A stretch of 64,000 bases of DNA from Bacillota bacterium. GTDB lineage: Bacteria; Bacillota; Clostridia; Acetivibrionales; DSM-1351. The notes under the pieces were generated by a model. It was not told the origin of the DNA. It saw nothing but the letters and a program-made list of their open reading frames with translations, and ran no database searches. Both the position numbers and the translations under genes were made by a program. Of the stretch, positions 1 to 8,750 are shown one piece after another (positions within the stretch are counted from its first letter, which is position 1; the number at the start of each line of letters is the position of its first letter). The stretch lies in the NCBI GenBank assembly GCA_023444055.1, contig JAEZRV010000087.1, positions 1 to 64,000 on the forward strand. The letters are read 5' to 3'.

Positions 1-2
1 CT

Positions 3-346
3 ACTGCACTAGTAAACAAAATACCAGAAGTAGACAGAGCACCATATATCAAGCAGTTAAATGTAGCTCAAATCAATGTGAACATAGCACAGATAAATAT
101 ACTAGTGCCAAAGATAGCAAGCATTGATGACATAGACAAATTGCAAGATTTAATAGCTGCAACTACTGCTCTAGTAAACAAATTACTAGAAGCAGACAGA
201 GCACCATATTTGCATCAGCTGAATGTGGCACAAATAAATGTAAACCTAGCGCAGATAAACTTGTTATTGCCAAATATAGCAAGCATTGACGACATAAACA
301 AATTGCAAGATTTAATAGCTGCAACTACTGCGCTAGTAAATAATCT
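3..346 (+). repeat. Tandem 162-bp coding repeats
   Basis: The segment around CTAGTAAA recurs at positions 9, 171 and 333, giving an exact 162-bp (54-codon) period. The copies differ by scattered substitutions but share long blocks. At least two full units are visible and the array continues off the left edge, so the total copy number is unknown. Confidence 0.85.
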
Positions 347-1733
347 TCCTGATGGACAGCAAAAGACAGAGTTCATTGAGAAGATAGAGCAGATACTACA
401 AAAACTCAAAATAGTGACTGCACAATTAAAAGTAAAAATACTTGAAGAAACAGCACAAAGCTTAACTAATCGAGAAGAGGTAGATATTGCTCAGACATTA
501 CTAAACGAAGTATTAAAACTTGTAAATGAATTAGAGGACGGAGAAATTAAGAATTCTCTAATAGTAAGAATTGAAGCTGTTCAAAACAGAATTAATATTG
601 CAGTAGCAATAAAACCTGTTCTTACTGCTGACAAGACTGTAATTACAAATTCAGATGTAACAGTTATAGTAAGCGATTGGGGAACTGCTGTTACAAAGCA
701 GTATAGAATAAATGGAGGTGAATGGCAAGAATACACAAGCGGAATATTAGTAAAACAAAATGTACTAATAGAAGCTAGAGGAATTAGCCCAACAGGCTAT
801 ATATCTGAAATAGGTATTATAAGAGTTGAGAATATTGATAAAGTAGCTCCAATAACACCTGTACTTATTTCTAATATAAATACTCCAACAAGCGGTAAAG
901 TTATCATTACAATAAATAATTGGGGTGATGCAAATATTAAGCAGTATAGGATAGACAGCGGTGAATGGTTAGATTATACACAGCCTATTACAATTGCAAA
1001 GAACTGTATTATTGAAGCTTTTGGTATTGATATTGCAGGCAATAAATCAGATGTGGGTAGGCTAGAAGTTAAAAATATTAATCAAATACCTGTGACTATT
1101 GTAATTAATAAAATTCCTGAGAAGATATTAAATATTGGAATGTCAGTTAATTTAACTGTAAGTGCACACTTTGAAGATGGAGTTGTAGATAGTGCATATA
1201 GCGACGTAATATGGACTAGTAGCAACCAAAAGATAATCAAAGTAGATAGTAATGGTAAAATAACTGCATTAGGAATGGGGACAGCAACCATAACTGCAGT
1301 GGATAAAGAAGATAAAAAGGTGTTTGGTAAAATAACATTTGAAGTTGGTAAACTTTCAGATTTGAAAATATCAGTTAATAAAATGTCATTGGTATTAGGA
1401 GATAATGCTACTGCATCAGCTCAAGGTATTTTTGTTACTTATTCTGGGATGATTAAATCAGACTATAAGGATGTAATATGGTCAAGTAGTAATCCAGACC
1501 TGTTACAGATTGATCAAAATGGCTTGATTTCTGTAGCAAAAAACAGGGAGTATTTTTGGGGCGAATATGTGTTGATAAAAGCTACTGATAAGTATAACCC
1601 TTGCATGTTCTCTATACACTTTGTTTATATTGGTAATAAATGTAAAAAGGAGAGCGCTTGTACTGATTTTATAGATATTAGAAACTCCAGAAATGCAAAT
1701 GATTTTTTGATAAAGTTAAAAGTTGCTAATTAG
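3..1733 (+). CDS. Repetitive Ig-like surface protein, 5' partial
   Basis: The reading frame is open to the left edge, so the N-terminus lies outside the window and the internal GTG at 78 is not the start. The visible part begins with tandem 54-residue helical repeats (key motifs NVAQIN, ASIDDI, LQDLIAATTALVN). Two Ig-like modules with the motif KQYRI..GEW follow (about residues 200-340 of the visible part). Two BIG2-like domains then appear, recognisable by VIWTSSN...I.VDSNGKITALGMGTATITA. There is no visible LPXTG or SLH anchor at the C-terminus. BIG2 domains are typical of secreted or surface-attached proteins, so an extracellular adhesive or structural role is inferred. The ligand is unknown. 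Confidence 0.7.
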   Translation, partial: TALVNKIPEVDRAPYIKQLNVAQINVNIAQINILVPKIASIDDIDKLQDLIAATTALVNKLLEADRAPYLHQLNVAQINVNLAQINLLLPNIASIDDINKLQDLIAATTALVNNLPDGQQKTEFIEKIEQILQKLKIVTAQLKVKILEETAQSLTNREEVDIAQTLLNEVLKLVNELEDGEIKNSLIVRIEAVQNRINIAVAIKPVLTADKTVITNSDVTVIVSDWGTAVTKQYRINGGEWQEYTSGILVKQNVLIEARGISPTGYISEIGIIRVENIDKVAPITPVLISNINTPTSGKVIITINNWGDANIKQYRIDSGEWLDYTQPITIAKNCIIEAFGIDIAGNKSDVGRLEVKNINQIPVTIVINKIPEKILNIGMSVNLTVSAHFEDGVVDSAYSDVIWTSSNQKIIKVDSNGKITALGMGTATITAVDKEDKKVFGKITFEVGKLSDLKISVNKMSLVLGDNATASAQGIFVTYSGMIKSDYKDVIWSSSNPDLLQIDQNGLISVAKNREYFWGEYVLIKATDKYNPCMFSIHFVYIGNKCKKESACTDFIDIRNSRNANDFLIKLKVAN

Positions 1734-1896
1734 TTTGTAAAAATGCATTAACACCAAAATTATTGAGTGCTTTGTTTCAAAGAGGTTAGACGAAATTTGA
1801 TTTTGGAGGGTAGATGTATTTGCTTCAGAAGTACTAAAAGAATTCTAATATAGAATACTTAATACCATTGGAAAAATGAATAAGCATAGTATGTGT

Positions 1897-1935
1897 AAAG
1901 TGCGTTTTCAGACAAAGAAAACGCACTTTATTTGT
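1897..1935 (+). terminator. Intrinsic terminator after the surface protein
   Basis: A perfect 13-bp stem AAAGTGCGTTTTC / GAAAACGCACTTT (1897-1909 with 1917-1929) has a 7-nt loop and is followed by a T-rich run. It lies about 160 nt past the stop codon of the repetitive surface protein. Confidence 0.75.
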
Positions 1936-2124
1936 GTTTAAAAAGAAGAAATGACATTATAATATTTGTTTTAATAGTTATTTACAGTAAACGTCAAAGC
2001 AATCGGCACCTACACATTAGGTTGTTGAGATGTTAAACTGAGCCCAAGAAGAAAATATAAACGTATTTATATGGTGTATTTTGGAAATATATCTTCCGCT
2101 TTATTTTCTAATTCTGATATAATA

Positions 2125-2235
2125 AATTTATAGCTAGAATAATAATTAGAGTTTAAATAATATTTTAATAGCTTGAATAATAATTTATAGTTTGAATTAT
2201 ATTTTATAGCTTGGATAATAATTCTAATAATTTGT
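2125..2235. repeat. AT-rich degenerate tandem repeat
   Basis: Four or five imperfect copies of a roughly 25-28 bp unit resembling TTTATAGCTTGAATAATAA are visible. No reading frame is supported. Together with the terminator and the inverted-repeat element that follows, this fills the 684-bp gap between the surface protein and the ABC transporter; the rest of the gap shows nothing recognisable. Confidence 0.6.
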
Positions 2236-2360
2236 TACTATTCAGCCATTACTAATTCTAGCAATTATTTTGGCAACAAACCATTGATAAGTATGAACAC
2301 CAATGTACTTTTGATGTAGGAAAGCCGAGTTAATAATCTATATTATATGGCTGAATAGTA
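2236..2360 (+). promoter_or_regulatory. Upstream element A bounded by a 14-bp inverted repeat
   Basis: A perfect inverted repeat TACTATTCAGCCAT / ATGGCTGAATAGTA (2236-2249 and 2347-2360) encloses a block at 2261-2337. That block is closely similar to 40649-40726 and partly similar to 7178-7222, sharing GAACACC, TTTTG.TGTAGG and GGAAAG. All three copies have the same orientation and lie shortly upstream of a start codon. The element may be a cis-regulatory leader or a small dispersed repeat; no known riboswitch was recognised. Confidence 0.5.
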
Positions 2361-2417
2361 TAATTTATATTAAAAACCAAACATACACAGGAAAATTATT
2401 AACATCGGAGGTAATAT

Positions 2418-3167
2418 ATGCTTAGTATTCAAAATCTCACAAAAATCTATAGGGGTGGGAAAACAGCAGTTTCTAATCTGTCGTTAGAGGTGGAATCAGG
2501 TGATATCTATGGTTTTATTGGTCACAATGGTGCAGGAAAGACAACCACTATCAAAGCAGTTGTAGGTATTATTGATTTTAATGAGGGGGATGTTTTAATA
2601 GACGGGGTATCAATAAAAAAAGACCCAATGCTCTGTAAGTCCAAGTTTGCTTATATTCCAGATAATCCAGATTTATATGAATATCTTACAGGCATTCAAT
2701 ATCTGAATTTTATGGCAGATATCTTTCAAATAAGTAAAGAAGAACGTGAAAGGGCAATTTCATTATATTCTACTGATTTAAATATGACAAAGTCGTTAGG
2801 TGATCTTATTTCCACCTATTCCCACGGCATGAAGCAAAAGCTTGCAATTATAGGTGCGCTTATACATCAGCCTAAATTATTGATTCTTGATGAACCCTTT
2901 GTGGGACTTGACCCAGAGGCAATTGTTACTTTAAAGAAAATTATGCATGAAATGTGTAAAAACGGTGTGGCCATTTTCTTCTCAACACATGTACTAGACG
3001 TGGCGGAAAAGCTTTGCAACAAGGTGGCTATTATTAAAGAAGGTAAATTAATTGTGTCCGGTGAAACTGAAAAATTAACTGGAGGAAAATCCTTAGAAGA
3101 AGTATTTATGGAGGTGGTAGGCAATGCTCAGACAAATATATCAACTGACAGCAGTTCAACTCTATAA
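2418..3167 (+). CDS. ABC transporter ATP-binding protein
   Basis: This is the nucleotide-binding subunit of an ABC transporter. Walker A is GHNGAGKTT (residues 35-43), the signature is YSHGMKQKL (about 135-143), Walker B is LLILDEPF (about 153-160), and an H-loop STHVLD follows. Length (249 residues) and sequence fit the CcmA/YhaQ-type exporter ATPases. A CGGAGGT ribosome binding site precedes the ATG. The gene overlaps the permease gene downstream by 44 nt in another frame, so the two are translationally coupled and should form one complex at the cytoplasmic membrane. The substrate cannot be told from sequence. Confidence 0.92.
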   Translation: MLSIQNLTKIYRGGKTAVSNLSLEVESGDIYGFIGHNGAGKTTTIKAVVGIIDFNEGDVLIDGVSIKKDPMLCKSKFAYIPDNPDLYEYLTGIQYLNFMADIFQISKEERERAISLYSTDLNMTKSLGDLISTYSHGMKQKLAIIGALIHQPKLLILDEPFVGLDPEAIVTLKKIMHEMCKNGVAIFFSTHVLDVAEKLCNKVAIIKEGKLIVSGETEKLTGGKSLEEVFMEVVGNAQTNISTDSSSTL

Positions 3168-4713
3168 TTTATTTGGATTTAATGAATTTCGATATAGCAA
3201 GGACAAAAAGAAAAAAAGACGTTGGATTGGAATGGCTTTAATTTGGGCATTTATAATTTTGATGATGCTCTCCTATGTTTCAGCTCTTTGTATTGGACTA
3301 TCAACTCTTGGTATGGCAAAGTTAATACCAGAATATTTGTTTGTTGTCGTAAGCTTAGTTATTCTGTTTTTCTCCTTTTTTAAAGCGAGCAGTGTAATTT
3401 TTCAAATGAATAATTATGAAATGCTGGTTTCTCTACCTGTATCAAAGGCAGCTATTGTAATTAGCCGGTTTTTTACAATGTACATTACCAATATGATTAT
3501 GAGTTATCTCATTATGATTCCGGGAATTATTTTTTATGGAATTTTTGAAACTCCGGGCATTATGTTTTATTTTTATAGTGTAATTGGAACTGCATTTCTG
3601 CCTCTTCTGCCAATGACTCTTGCAACTGCTATAGGAGCTGGAATTACTGCTATAAGCTCACGTATGAAGCATAAAAGTCTGGTAAATGCGGCATTAACTA
3701 TTTTGTTTGCAGTCGGAATTATATTCTTTAGCTCATTTTCTGGTAATAATATGGAAGTTCTAAGTGATGAAGCATTAAAGAATTATGCTTCACTTGTTTC
3801 TACGCAAATTCAAAAAATCTATCCTCCTGCTGGATGGTTTGGTAAAGCTACTATAAACGCAGACATAAGATATTTTTTACTTTTAATTTTAACATCGGTA
3901 ACAATATTCGCACTTACAATATTTATCCTGCAACGTTATTTCTCTTCAATATGCTCTGCACTCAATGCTACTACAGCAAAGAACAATTATACAATGCGTG
4001 AGTTAAAAACGGCATCTCCATTAAAGGCTTTATTTAACAGAGAGCTAAAGCGATACTTTTCATCTAGCATATATGTGACTAATACACTTATTGGTTATAT
4101 TCTCATGGCGGTATCAGCTGGCGTACTTCTTTTTATGGGACCAGAAAAATTAGAAGCTTCTATGAACCTTTCTGGAATAGTAGGAAAGGCATTGCCTATT
4201 GTACTCGGTGCTATGGGGGCGATTATGCCAACAACCTCCTGCTCAATATCAATGGAAGGAAAGCAATGGTGGATTGCGAAAACAATCCCTGTTAAAAGTA
4301 AAGATATATTCAATAGTAAAATTCTCGTCAATCTTTCTATAGCATTTCCCTGTTATATAGTAGCGGTTATTCTAGGGATTATTGCTGTAAAGCCGACATT
4401 TATCGGAGGATTGTGGATTGTATTGATTCCTGCTGCGTATATAGTATTTTCAGCTGTCGCAGGCATTACAGTAAATCTTGCTTTGCCTGTTATGAAATGG
4501 GATAATGAGACTCGTGTGGTCAAGCAAAGTGCTTCTGGAATGGTGACAATGTTGATTAGCTTTATATGTGTTGTGATTCCAATAATTGCAATATTTGCTT
4601 TTGAGAATGTGTCTGTAAATGTAATTTTGGCAGCCACATTTTTGATTCTTTTGGCTGCTACTGGAATTCTATATGCAAGAAATAATAGAAAACAGGTTCT
4701 AATGATAGAGTAG
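3124..4713 (+). CDS. ABC transporter permease, polytopic membrane protein
   Basis: This 529-residue hydrophobic protein has a basic N-terminal segment (KDKKKKRR) followed by roughly 10-12 predicted membrane segments. It begins inside the ATPase gene, with GGAGGTGG about 8 nt upstream of its ATG, and is the obvious membrane partner of that ATPase. The layout, a large permease with long cytoplasmic N-terminus and paired membrane halves, resembles permeases annotated as putative ABC exporters in Clostridia. The transported substrate is unknown. Confidence 0.85.
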   Translation: MLRQIYQLTAVQLYNLFGFNEFRYSKDKKKKRRWIGMALIWAFIILMMLSYVSALCIGLSTLGMAKLIPEYLFVVVSLVILFFSFFKASSVIFQMNNYEMLVSLPVSKAAIVISRFFTMYITNMIMSYLIMIPGIIFYGIFETPGIMFYFYSVIGTAFLPLLPMTLATAIGAGITAISSRMKHKSLVNAALTILFAVGIIFFSSFSGNNMEVLSDEALKNYASLVSTQIQKIYPPAGWFGKATINADIRYFLLLILTSVTIFALTIFILQRYFSSICSALNATTAKNNYTMRELKTASPLKALFNRELKRYFSSSIYVTNTLIGYILMAVSAGVLLFMGPEKLEASMNLSGIVGKALPIVLGAMGAIMPTTSCSISMEGKQWWIAKTIPVKSKDIFNSKILVNLSIAFPCYIVAVILGIIAVKPTFIGGLWIVLIPAAYIVFSAVAGITVNLALPVMKWDNETRVVKQSASGMVTMLISFICVVIPIIAIFAFENVSVNVILAATFLILLAATGILYARNNRKQVLMIE

Positions 4714-4915
4714 TAAATAGTAGTAGATAAAAATTAATTAATGGTAATAAGAGGTAACAAATATACAGATGGTAATTAATAGTAGCAAAGATATTGATAT
4801 ATAGTAACATATAATGATAGATAGTGATAAATAGCGATAGATATTGATAGGTGTTAATAGGTATTGACAAATATTGATAGATAGCGATGAGTAGCAAAAA
4901 AAGAGTAATAAGTGA
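4714..4915. repeat. Post-stop degenerate GATAG/TAGTAG repeat
   Basis: Immediately after the permease stop codon, about 200 bp consist of imperfect short units such as GATAGATATTGATA, TAGTAG and AATAGCGATAG. They carry stop codons in the forward frames. No gene is supported. Similar low-complexity tracts follow other stop codons in this window. Confidence 0.6.
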
Positions 4916-4940
4916 TATATAGAAGTTTGAGGAACAGATA

Positions 4941-4990
4941 TAAGCGACTGTGAAAGCCTATGTAAAGTAGGGTTTTCTCACAGTCGCTTA
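4941..4990. terminator. Bidirectional terminator-like hairpin
   Basis: The 13-bp arms TAAGCGACTGTGA (4941-4953) and TCACAGTCGCTTA (4978-4990) are perfect complements. They lie between the convergent ABC permease and MerR-type genes. There is no strong T-run on either side. Confidence 0.6.
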
Positions 4991-4998
4991 AGTATTTA

Positions 4999-5589
4999 TC
5001 ACCTCCCAATCAACTTCTTCAACCTGCCAGCGAAGGAGGAGTTTTTTCGCTCTCTCCACTCAGTAAGTGAGCGGTCAACTTCTTGGAAGTGTCTATCAAG
5101 CTTTAACTCTAGCTTGCGATTGCTGTTTTCAATGCAAGCTCCAAGCTCTAACTTTGATTTTAATATGTCTTTTGATAAAAATTCTTTTGAGGACATAATC
5201 TCTGATGCGACGCTATCAATAAGCTCGCATTTTAGGCTATTCAAGGCTTCTACTATAAAAGTTAGCTCTGGTTTACTTAATTGATTAGAATGAGAACCTA
5301 CAACTGCAGGTAAACTCTCAGTATTGCAATTAGTGAATTGCACTTGCTCAGAAATAATGTTCTCATCTTCAAGAATCTTCCTTATTGCTTTAAGTTCAAG
5401 TCCTTGATCACGCATTGTCTTTATCTGGTACATTAGATTTGCATGATTAGTGGTGTAATAGCGTCTGCCCCTTGAATCTTTGGGAATTTTTAAGCCGAAT
5501 TCCTTTTCATAAAATCTCAAAGCATGATCTGTAATATTTAAATATTCACTTAGCTCTGTTATGGTGTACCTTTCTTTCAAAACATCCAT
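4999..5589 (-). CDS. MerR-family transcriptional regulator
   Basis: The 196-residue protein starts with a MerR winged helix-turn-helix (YTITELSEYLNITDHALRFYE, residues 8-28, written here only as landmark YTITELSEYL), followed by the wing RGRRYYT. The middle region is a helical linker and the C-terminus is basic (FAGRLKKLIGR). The C-terminal part has no recognisable metal or drug-binding motif; it resembles the small helical regulators found near RacA or plasmid functions. AGGAGGT sits 8 nt upstream of the ATG. The regulatory target is not evident from the neighbours. Confidence 0.8.
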   Translation of the reverse strand: MDVLKERYTITELSEYLNITDHALRFYEKEFGLKIPKDSRGRRYYTTNHANLMYQIKTMRDQGLELKAIRKILEDENIISEQVQFTNCNTESLPAVVGSHSNQLSKPELTFIVEALNSLKCELIDSVASEIMSSKEFLSKDILKSKLELGACIENSNRKLELKLDRHFQEVDRSLTEWRERKNSSFAGRLKKLIGR

Positions 5590-5765
5590 ATTTACATACC
5601 TCCTAAATCACTTTAACATGATTAGTTTCTCATACGTTTAAAGATGATTATTAACTAAATTGCTAAGATGTTAGTCGAAAAATTTTGACTATTATATAAG
5701 GTTTTATACCCGTTATATGCAAATTAGTATAACATAAGAGATATTATGTGTAAAATATTACCAAA

Positions 5766-6665
5766 TCAACAGCGCATTATTTCCAGTAGGTTTTTCATGT
5801 CCTGTGGTAGCTGAGCATTGAATACAAGTTGCTTTTTATTTTCAGGATGGTTGATTTTGGTAATATGTGAATGTAGCGCTTGCCTGGGAATTAAAAAATC
5901 AGTAATATCAGTATACAGTGTGTCTCCATAAATAGGGAAGCCCATTGCCTTACAGTGAACTCTAATCTGATGAGTTCTGCCTGTTTCTAACTTAAATTTA
6001 AGCAAAGCCGTATTATATTTTGGAAAACTCTCTAAAACTTCGTAGTGAGTAATAGATGGTGCTCCGGATTCTGAAATACATCTAAGCATAATGCTTTCAG
6101 GCTTTCTGTCAATAGGCAGATTTATGGTGCCTTTATCGCTGCTTGGAATACCTTGGACAATGCCTAAGTACTCTTTTTCAAATACTTTGTCCTGCATCTG
6201 TTTAATTAGAATTTCTTGAGCAAACTGGTTTTTGGCAAATATGATAATGCCGGAAGTTTCTCTATCAAGTCTGCTGACAGGCCTAACTTTCTTTGAGATA
6301 CCTTTCTGCTTTAGGTAATATACAATTCCATTCGCGATAGTTGAGTTGGGGTGATTGAATGTAGGATGCACAACGATCCCAGGTTGCTTATTTAGAACCA
6401 AAAGACAATCATCCTCATGAATGATGTCTATAGGGACATTTTGGGGCTCAATATTTTCACAATCCTCTTCAAGTTCAAGCACAGCTTTGAGTACATCATA
6501 TTCGTTGACAATATAATTAACTTTAACAGGATTATCATTTATTAAAATTTTGTTTTGCAATTTTAGTTTATTAAGAAACTTTGTGGACAGCTGCAGTCTG
6601 CTTTTTAGAATGACTCTTACAGGCTTTCCAGCATCATTTTTGTCTATAGTATGTTCTAATATCAT
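5766..6665 (-). CDS. RluA-family RNA pseudouridine synthase
   Basis: The protein (299 residues) would isomerise uridines in rRNA or tRNA in the cytoplasm. The family signature RLDRETSG (residues 132-139) holds the catalytic aspartate D134. The motif GRTHQIRVH lies further on, and the N-terminal 90 residues resemble the S4-like region of RluD-type enzymes. GAGGAAA precedes the ATG. Which of the RluA/C/D paralogues it is cannot be settled by eye. Confidence 0.9.
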   Translation of the reverse strand: MILEHTIDKNDAGKPVRVILKSRLQLSTKFLNKLKLQNKILINDNPVKVNYIVNEYDVLKAVLELEEDCENIEPQNVPIDIIHEDDCLLVLNKQPGIVVHPTFNHPNSTIANGIVYYLKQKGISKKVRPVSRLDRETSGIIIFAKNQFAQEILIKQMQDKVFEKEYLGIVQGIPSSDKGTINLPIDRKPESIMLRCISESGAPSITHYEVLESFPKYNTALLKFKLETGRTHQIRVHCKAMGFPIYGDTLYTDITDFLIPRQALHSHITKINHPENKKQLVFNAQLPQDMKNLLEIMRC

Positions 6666-6780
6666 ATTTTCCTCACAAACCTCATTTAAAAAGTAGATTT
6701 TACTTGAATCGAATTTATAGCTATAAATTAGATAGCTCTTATTGAACCAAATTTATAAATCTAATTTAAACACAATATCA

Positions 6781-6890
6781 ATCATGTACTGTATTTATAA
6801 AGTAAGTCAAAAAAATTTGGTTAATTATGTACTGTATTTATAAAAAATTTAATCAAAATTAGTAAATCATGCGCAATACTTATAAAATAT
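6781..6890. repeat. Short direct repeats in a 606-bp gap
   Basis: Three imperfect copies of a unit like ATCATGTACTGTATTTATAA begin near 6781, 6823 and 6865, spaced about 42 bp. The gap between the RluA-like gene and the PLP enzyme also holds element B near its right end. Nothing else recognisable was seen there. Confidence 0.55.
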
Positions 6891-7164
6891 ATTTACATAA
6901 AAATTAGACTTACATTAAAAACTATCTGTTTCTAAATTAAATTCATCCTTATTATACAGTTTAAAAGCTGTAATTAAAAGAAGGTAAGCATATAAAAAAT
7001 GCAACAAATATAAAATATTAAATCTTAAATCTGGTTATATCAGTGGCAATGGTATATAATGCTTTTATACTAATTTGTATTTTAAAATTTGTATTTAAAA
7101 TGTTGAATCACTTTGAATAATCGTGTATGTGGCATTAAGGAAAAGTTCTCAAATATTATAAATA

Positions 7165-7222
7165 ACTCAACTTTCCCAGTTAGAACACCGATGGGTTTTT
7201 TATGTAGGAAAGTTGAGTAAAT
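7165..7222 (+). promoter_or_regulatory. Upstream element B with 12-bp stem
   Basis: The arms ACTCAACTTTCC (7165-7176) and GGAAAGTTGAGT (7207-7218) form a perfect 12-bp stem. They enclose AGTTAGAACACCG, the block shared with the elements near 2300 and 40690. The stem ends about 53 nt before the start codon of the PLP enzyme. The arrangement suggests a leader RNA structure, but no T-run marks it as a terminator. Confidence 0.5.
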
Positions 7223-7271
7223 AACAATAAAGATAGAAAATATAAATAAACATGAAAGGTGTTTTTATCAA

Positions 7272-8561
7272 ATGAATTTATGCACAAAAGAATATTTAAA
7301 GAAAAATTTCGAAATTGACGATAAGGTTATTGAATTGGCAGTGCAGGCAGAGAAGGATGCTTTGCAAGTCTTTGAACGTATAGATGAAATTAAGCAGTTA
7401 AACCAGTTGAAAGTTATCAAGGCAATGCAGGATAACAAACTAAGTGATTCACATTTTAATGGTACAACTGGATATGGCTATGACGACAGAGGAAGAGATG
7501 TTTTAGATAGTGTTTATGCAAATGTTTTTGGTGCTGAGGATGCACTTGTCAGACATCATATTGTTTCAGGAACGCAAGCTCTTTCCCTATGTTTGTTTGG
7601 AAATCTTAGACCAGGAGACGAGCTGGTAGCAGTTACAGGAAAGCCATATGACACACTTGAAGAAGTAATAGGCATTAGAGGAGAAAATTGCGGTTCGTTA
7701 AAGGAATTTGGTGTAACTTATAAACAGGTAGACTTAAAGCCAAATGGAAAGCCTGATTTAGATGGAATTAAGGCAACTGTATCATCAAAAACTAAAATGG
7801 CAATGATTCAGCGTTCAAGAGGCTATTCTTGGAGAGATGCGCTATTAATAGAAGATATTAAAAATATTATTGATACGATAAAGGCTGCAAACAACAATAT
7901 AATTATAATGGTAGACAATTGCTATGGTGAATTTGTAGAAGAGGTTGAGCCGATAGAGGTTGGAGCAGATATAATTGCAGGTTCACTAATTAAGAATCCG
8001 GGGGGTGGACTAGCTGTTACTGGAGGCTACATTGCCGGAAAAAGAAAGTTGGTTGAGCAATGCGCATATAGATTGACATCACCTGGCTTAGGTAAAGAGG
8101 TTGGAGCCTCCCTTGGAAATAACCGATTAATGTTTCAAGGACTATTTATGGCTCCCCATGTAGTATCAGAAAGCCTTAAAGGAGCAGTGTTTTGTGCAGC
8201 ACTTATGAAACGTGTAGGCTTTGAAACTTTACCAGCGGTTGATTCAAAGAGAAGTGATATTATTCAAGCAGTCAAGTTTAATAATGCAAATTGCTTAATA
8301 GCTTATTGTCAAGGAATTCAGAAGGGTTCTCCTGTGGATTCCTATGTGACACCGCAGCCTTGGGATATGCCAGGGTATGATTCACAAGTAATTATGGCAG
8401 CAGGTGCTTTTGTTCAAGGTTCGTCAATAGAGCTCAGTGCAGATGCACCAATAAAAGAGCCTTATATTGCATATATGCAGGGTGGTCTAGTGTATGAACA
8501 CGTTAAATTGGGAAATATAATTGCGTTGCAGAAACTGTTTGATCAGGGAATGGTAAAATAG
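7272..8561 (+). CDS. Methionine gamma-lyase / aluminium-resistance family PLP enzyme
   Basis: The 429-residue protein belongs to the Cys/Met-metabolism PLP-dependent fold, in the subgroup annotated as aluminium resistance protein or methionine gamma-lyase family (YnbB in Bacillus). Landmarks are FNGTTGYGYDDRGRD near residue 63, the substrate-loop region HHIVSGTQA, the PLP aspartate in IIMVDNCYGEF, and the Schiff-base lysine K241 in GSLIKNPGGG. The reaction is inferred to be cleavage of sulphur amino acids; family members are poorly characterised. AAAGGTG lies 11 nt upstream of the ATG. Confidence 0.88.
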   Translation: MNLCTKEYLKKNFEIDDKVIELAVQAEKDALQVFERIDEIKQLNQLKVIKAMQDNKLSDSHFNGTTGYGYDDRGRDVLDSVYANVFGAEDALVRHHIVSGTQALSLCLFGNLRPGDELVAVTGKPYDTLEEVIGIRGENCGSLKEFGVTYKQVDLKPNGKPDLDGIKATVSSKTKMAMIQRSRGYSWRDALLIEDIKNIIDTIKAANNNIIIMVDNCYGEFVEEVEPIEVGADIIAGSLIKNPGGGLAVTGGYIAGKRKLVEQCAYRLTSPGLGKEVGASLGNNRLMFQGLFMAPHVVSESLKGAVFCAALMKRVGFETLPAVDSKRSDIIQAVKFNNANCLIAYCQGIQKGSPVDSYVTPQPWDMPGYDSQVIMAAGAFVQGSSIELSADAPIKEPYIAYMQGGLVYEHVKLGNIIALQKLFDQGMVK

Positions 8562-8562
8562 A

Positions 8563-8655
8563 TTTAGTATCAAAGCTATAGATTTGTATTAAAGCTACAG
8601 TTATGTTTCAAAGCTATAGTTTTAGTATCAAGGCTATAGTTTAGTATAAAGGTAA
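8563..8655. repeat. Post-stop tandem repeat, about 20-bp unit
   Basis: Beginning one base after the stop codon of the PLP enzyme, four to five imperfect copies of TTTAGTATCAAAGCTATAG are present with a period of about 20-21 bp. No reading frame uses them. Confidence 0.65.
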
Positions 8656-8683
8656 ATGAAATTAGAAAATAGGTACAGAGTCA

Positions 8684-8743
8684 ATGTCATTTCTGCCAAA
8701 ATATTTTGTATAAGAATATTAGAAATGGACATATATATGGAGG
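8684..8743 (+). promoter_or_regulatory. Leader hairpin upstream of the HlyD-like gene
   Basis: ATGTCATTTCT (8684-8694) can pair with AGAAATGGACAT (8720-8731) with one bulged G. The sequence resembles the better-conserved hairpins in front of the MATE, TM1266-type and lipoprotein genes. Here an ordinary GGAGG (8739-8743) follows the hairpin, so this copy would not need to bridge a ribosome binding site. It is the weakest member of the group. Confidence 0.4.
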
Positions 8744-8750
8744 CAAATAA

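Noticed and set aside
4658..4897. 79-residue minus-strand frame after the ABC permease
   Set aside because: It reads through a low-complexity tandem repeat, which explains its Tyr/Ile/Leu-rich composition.
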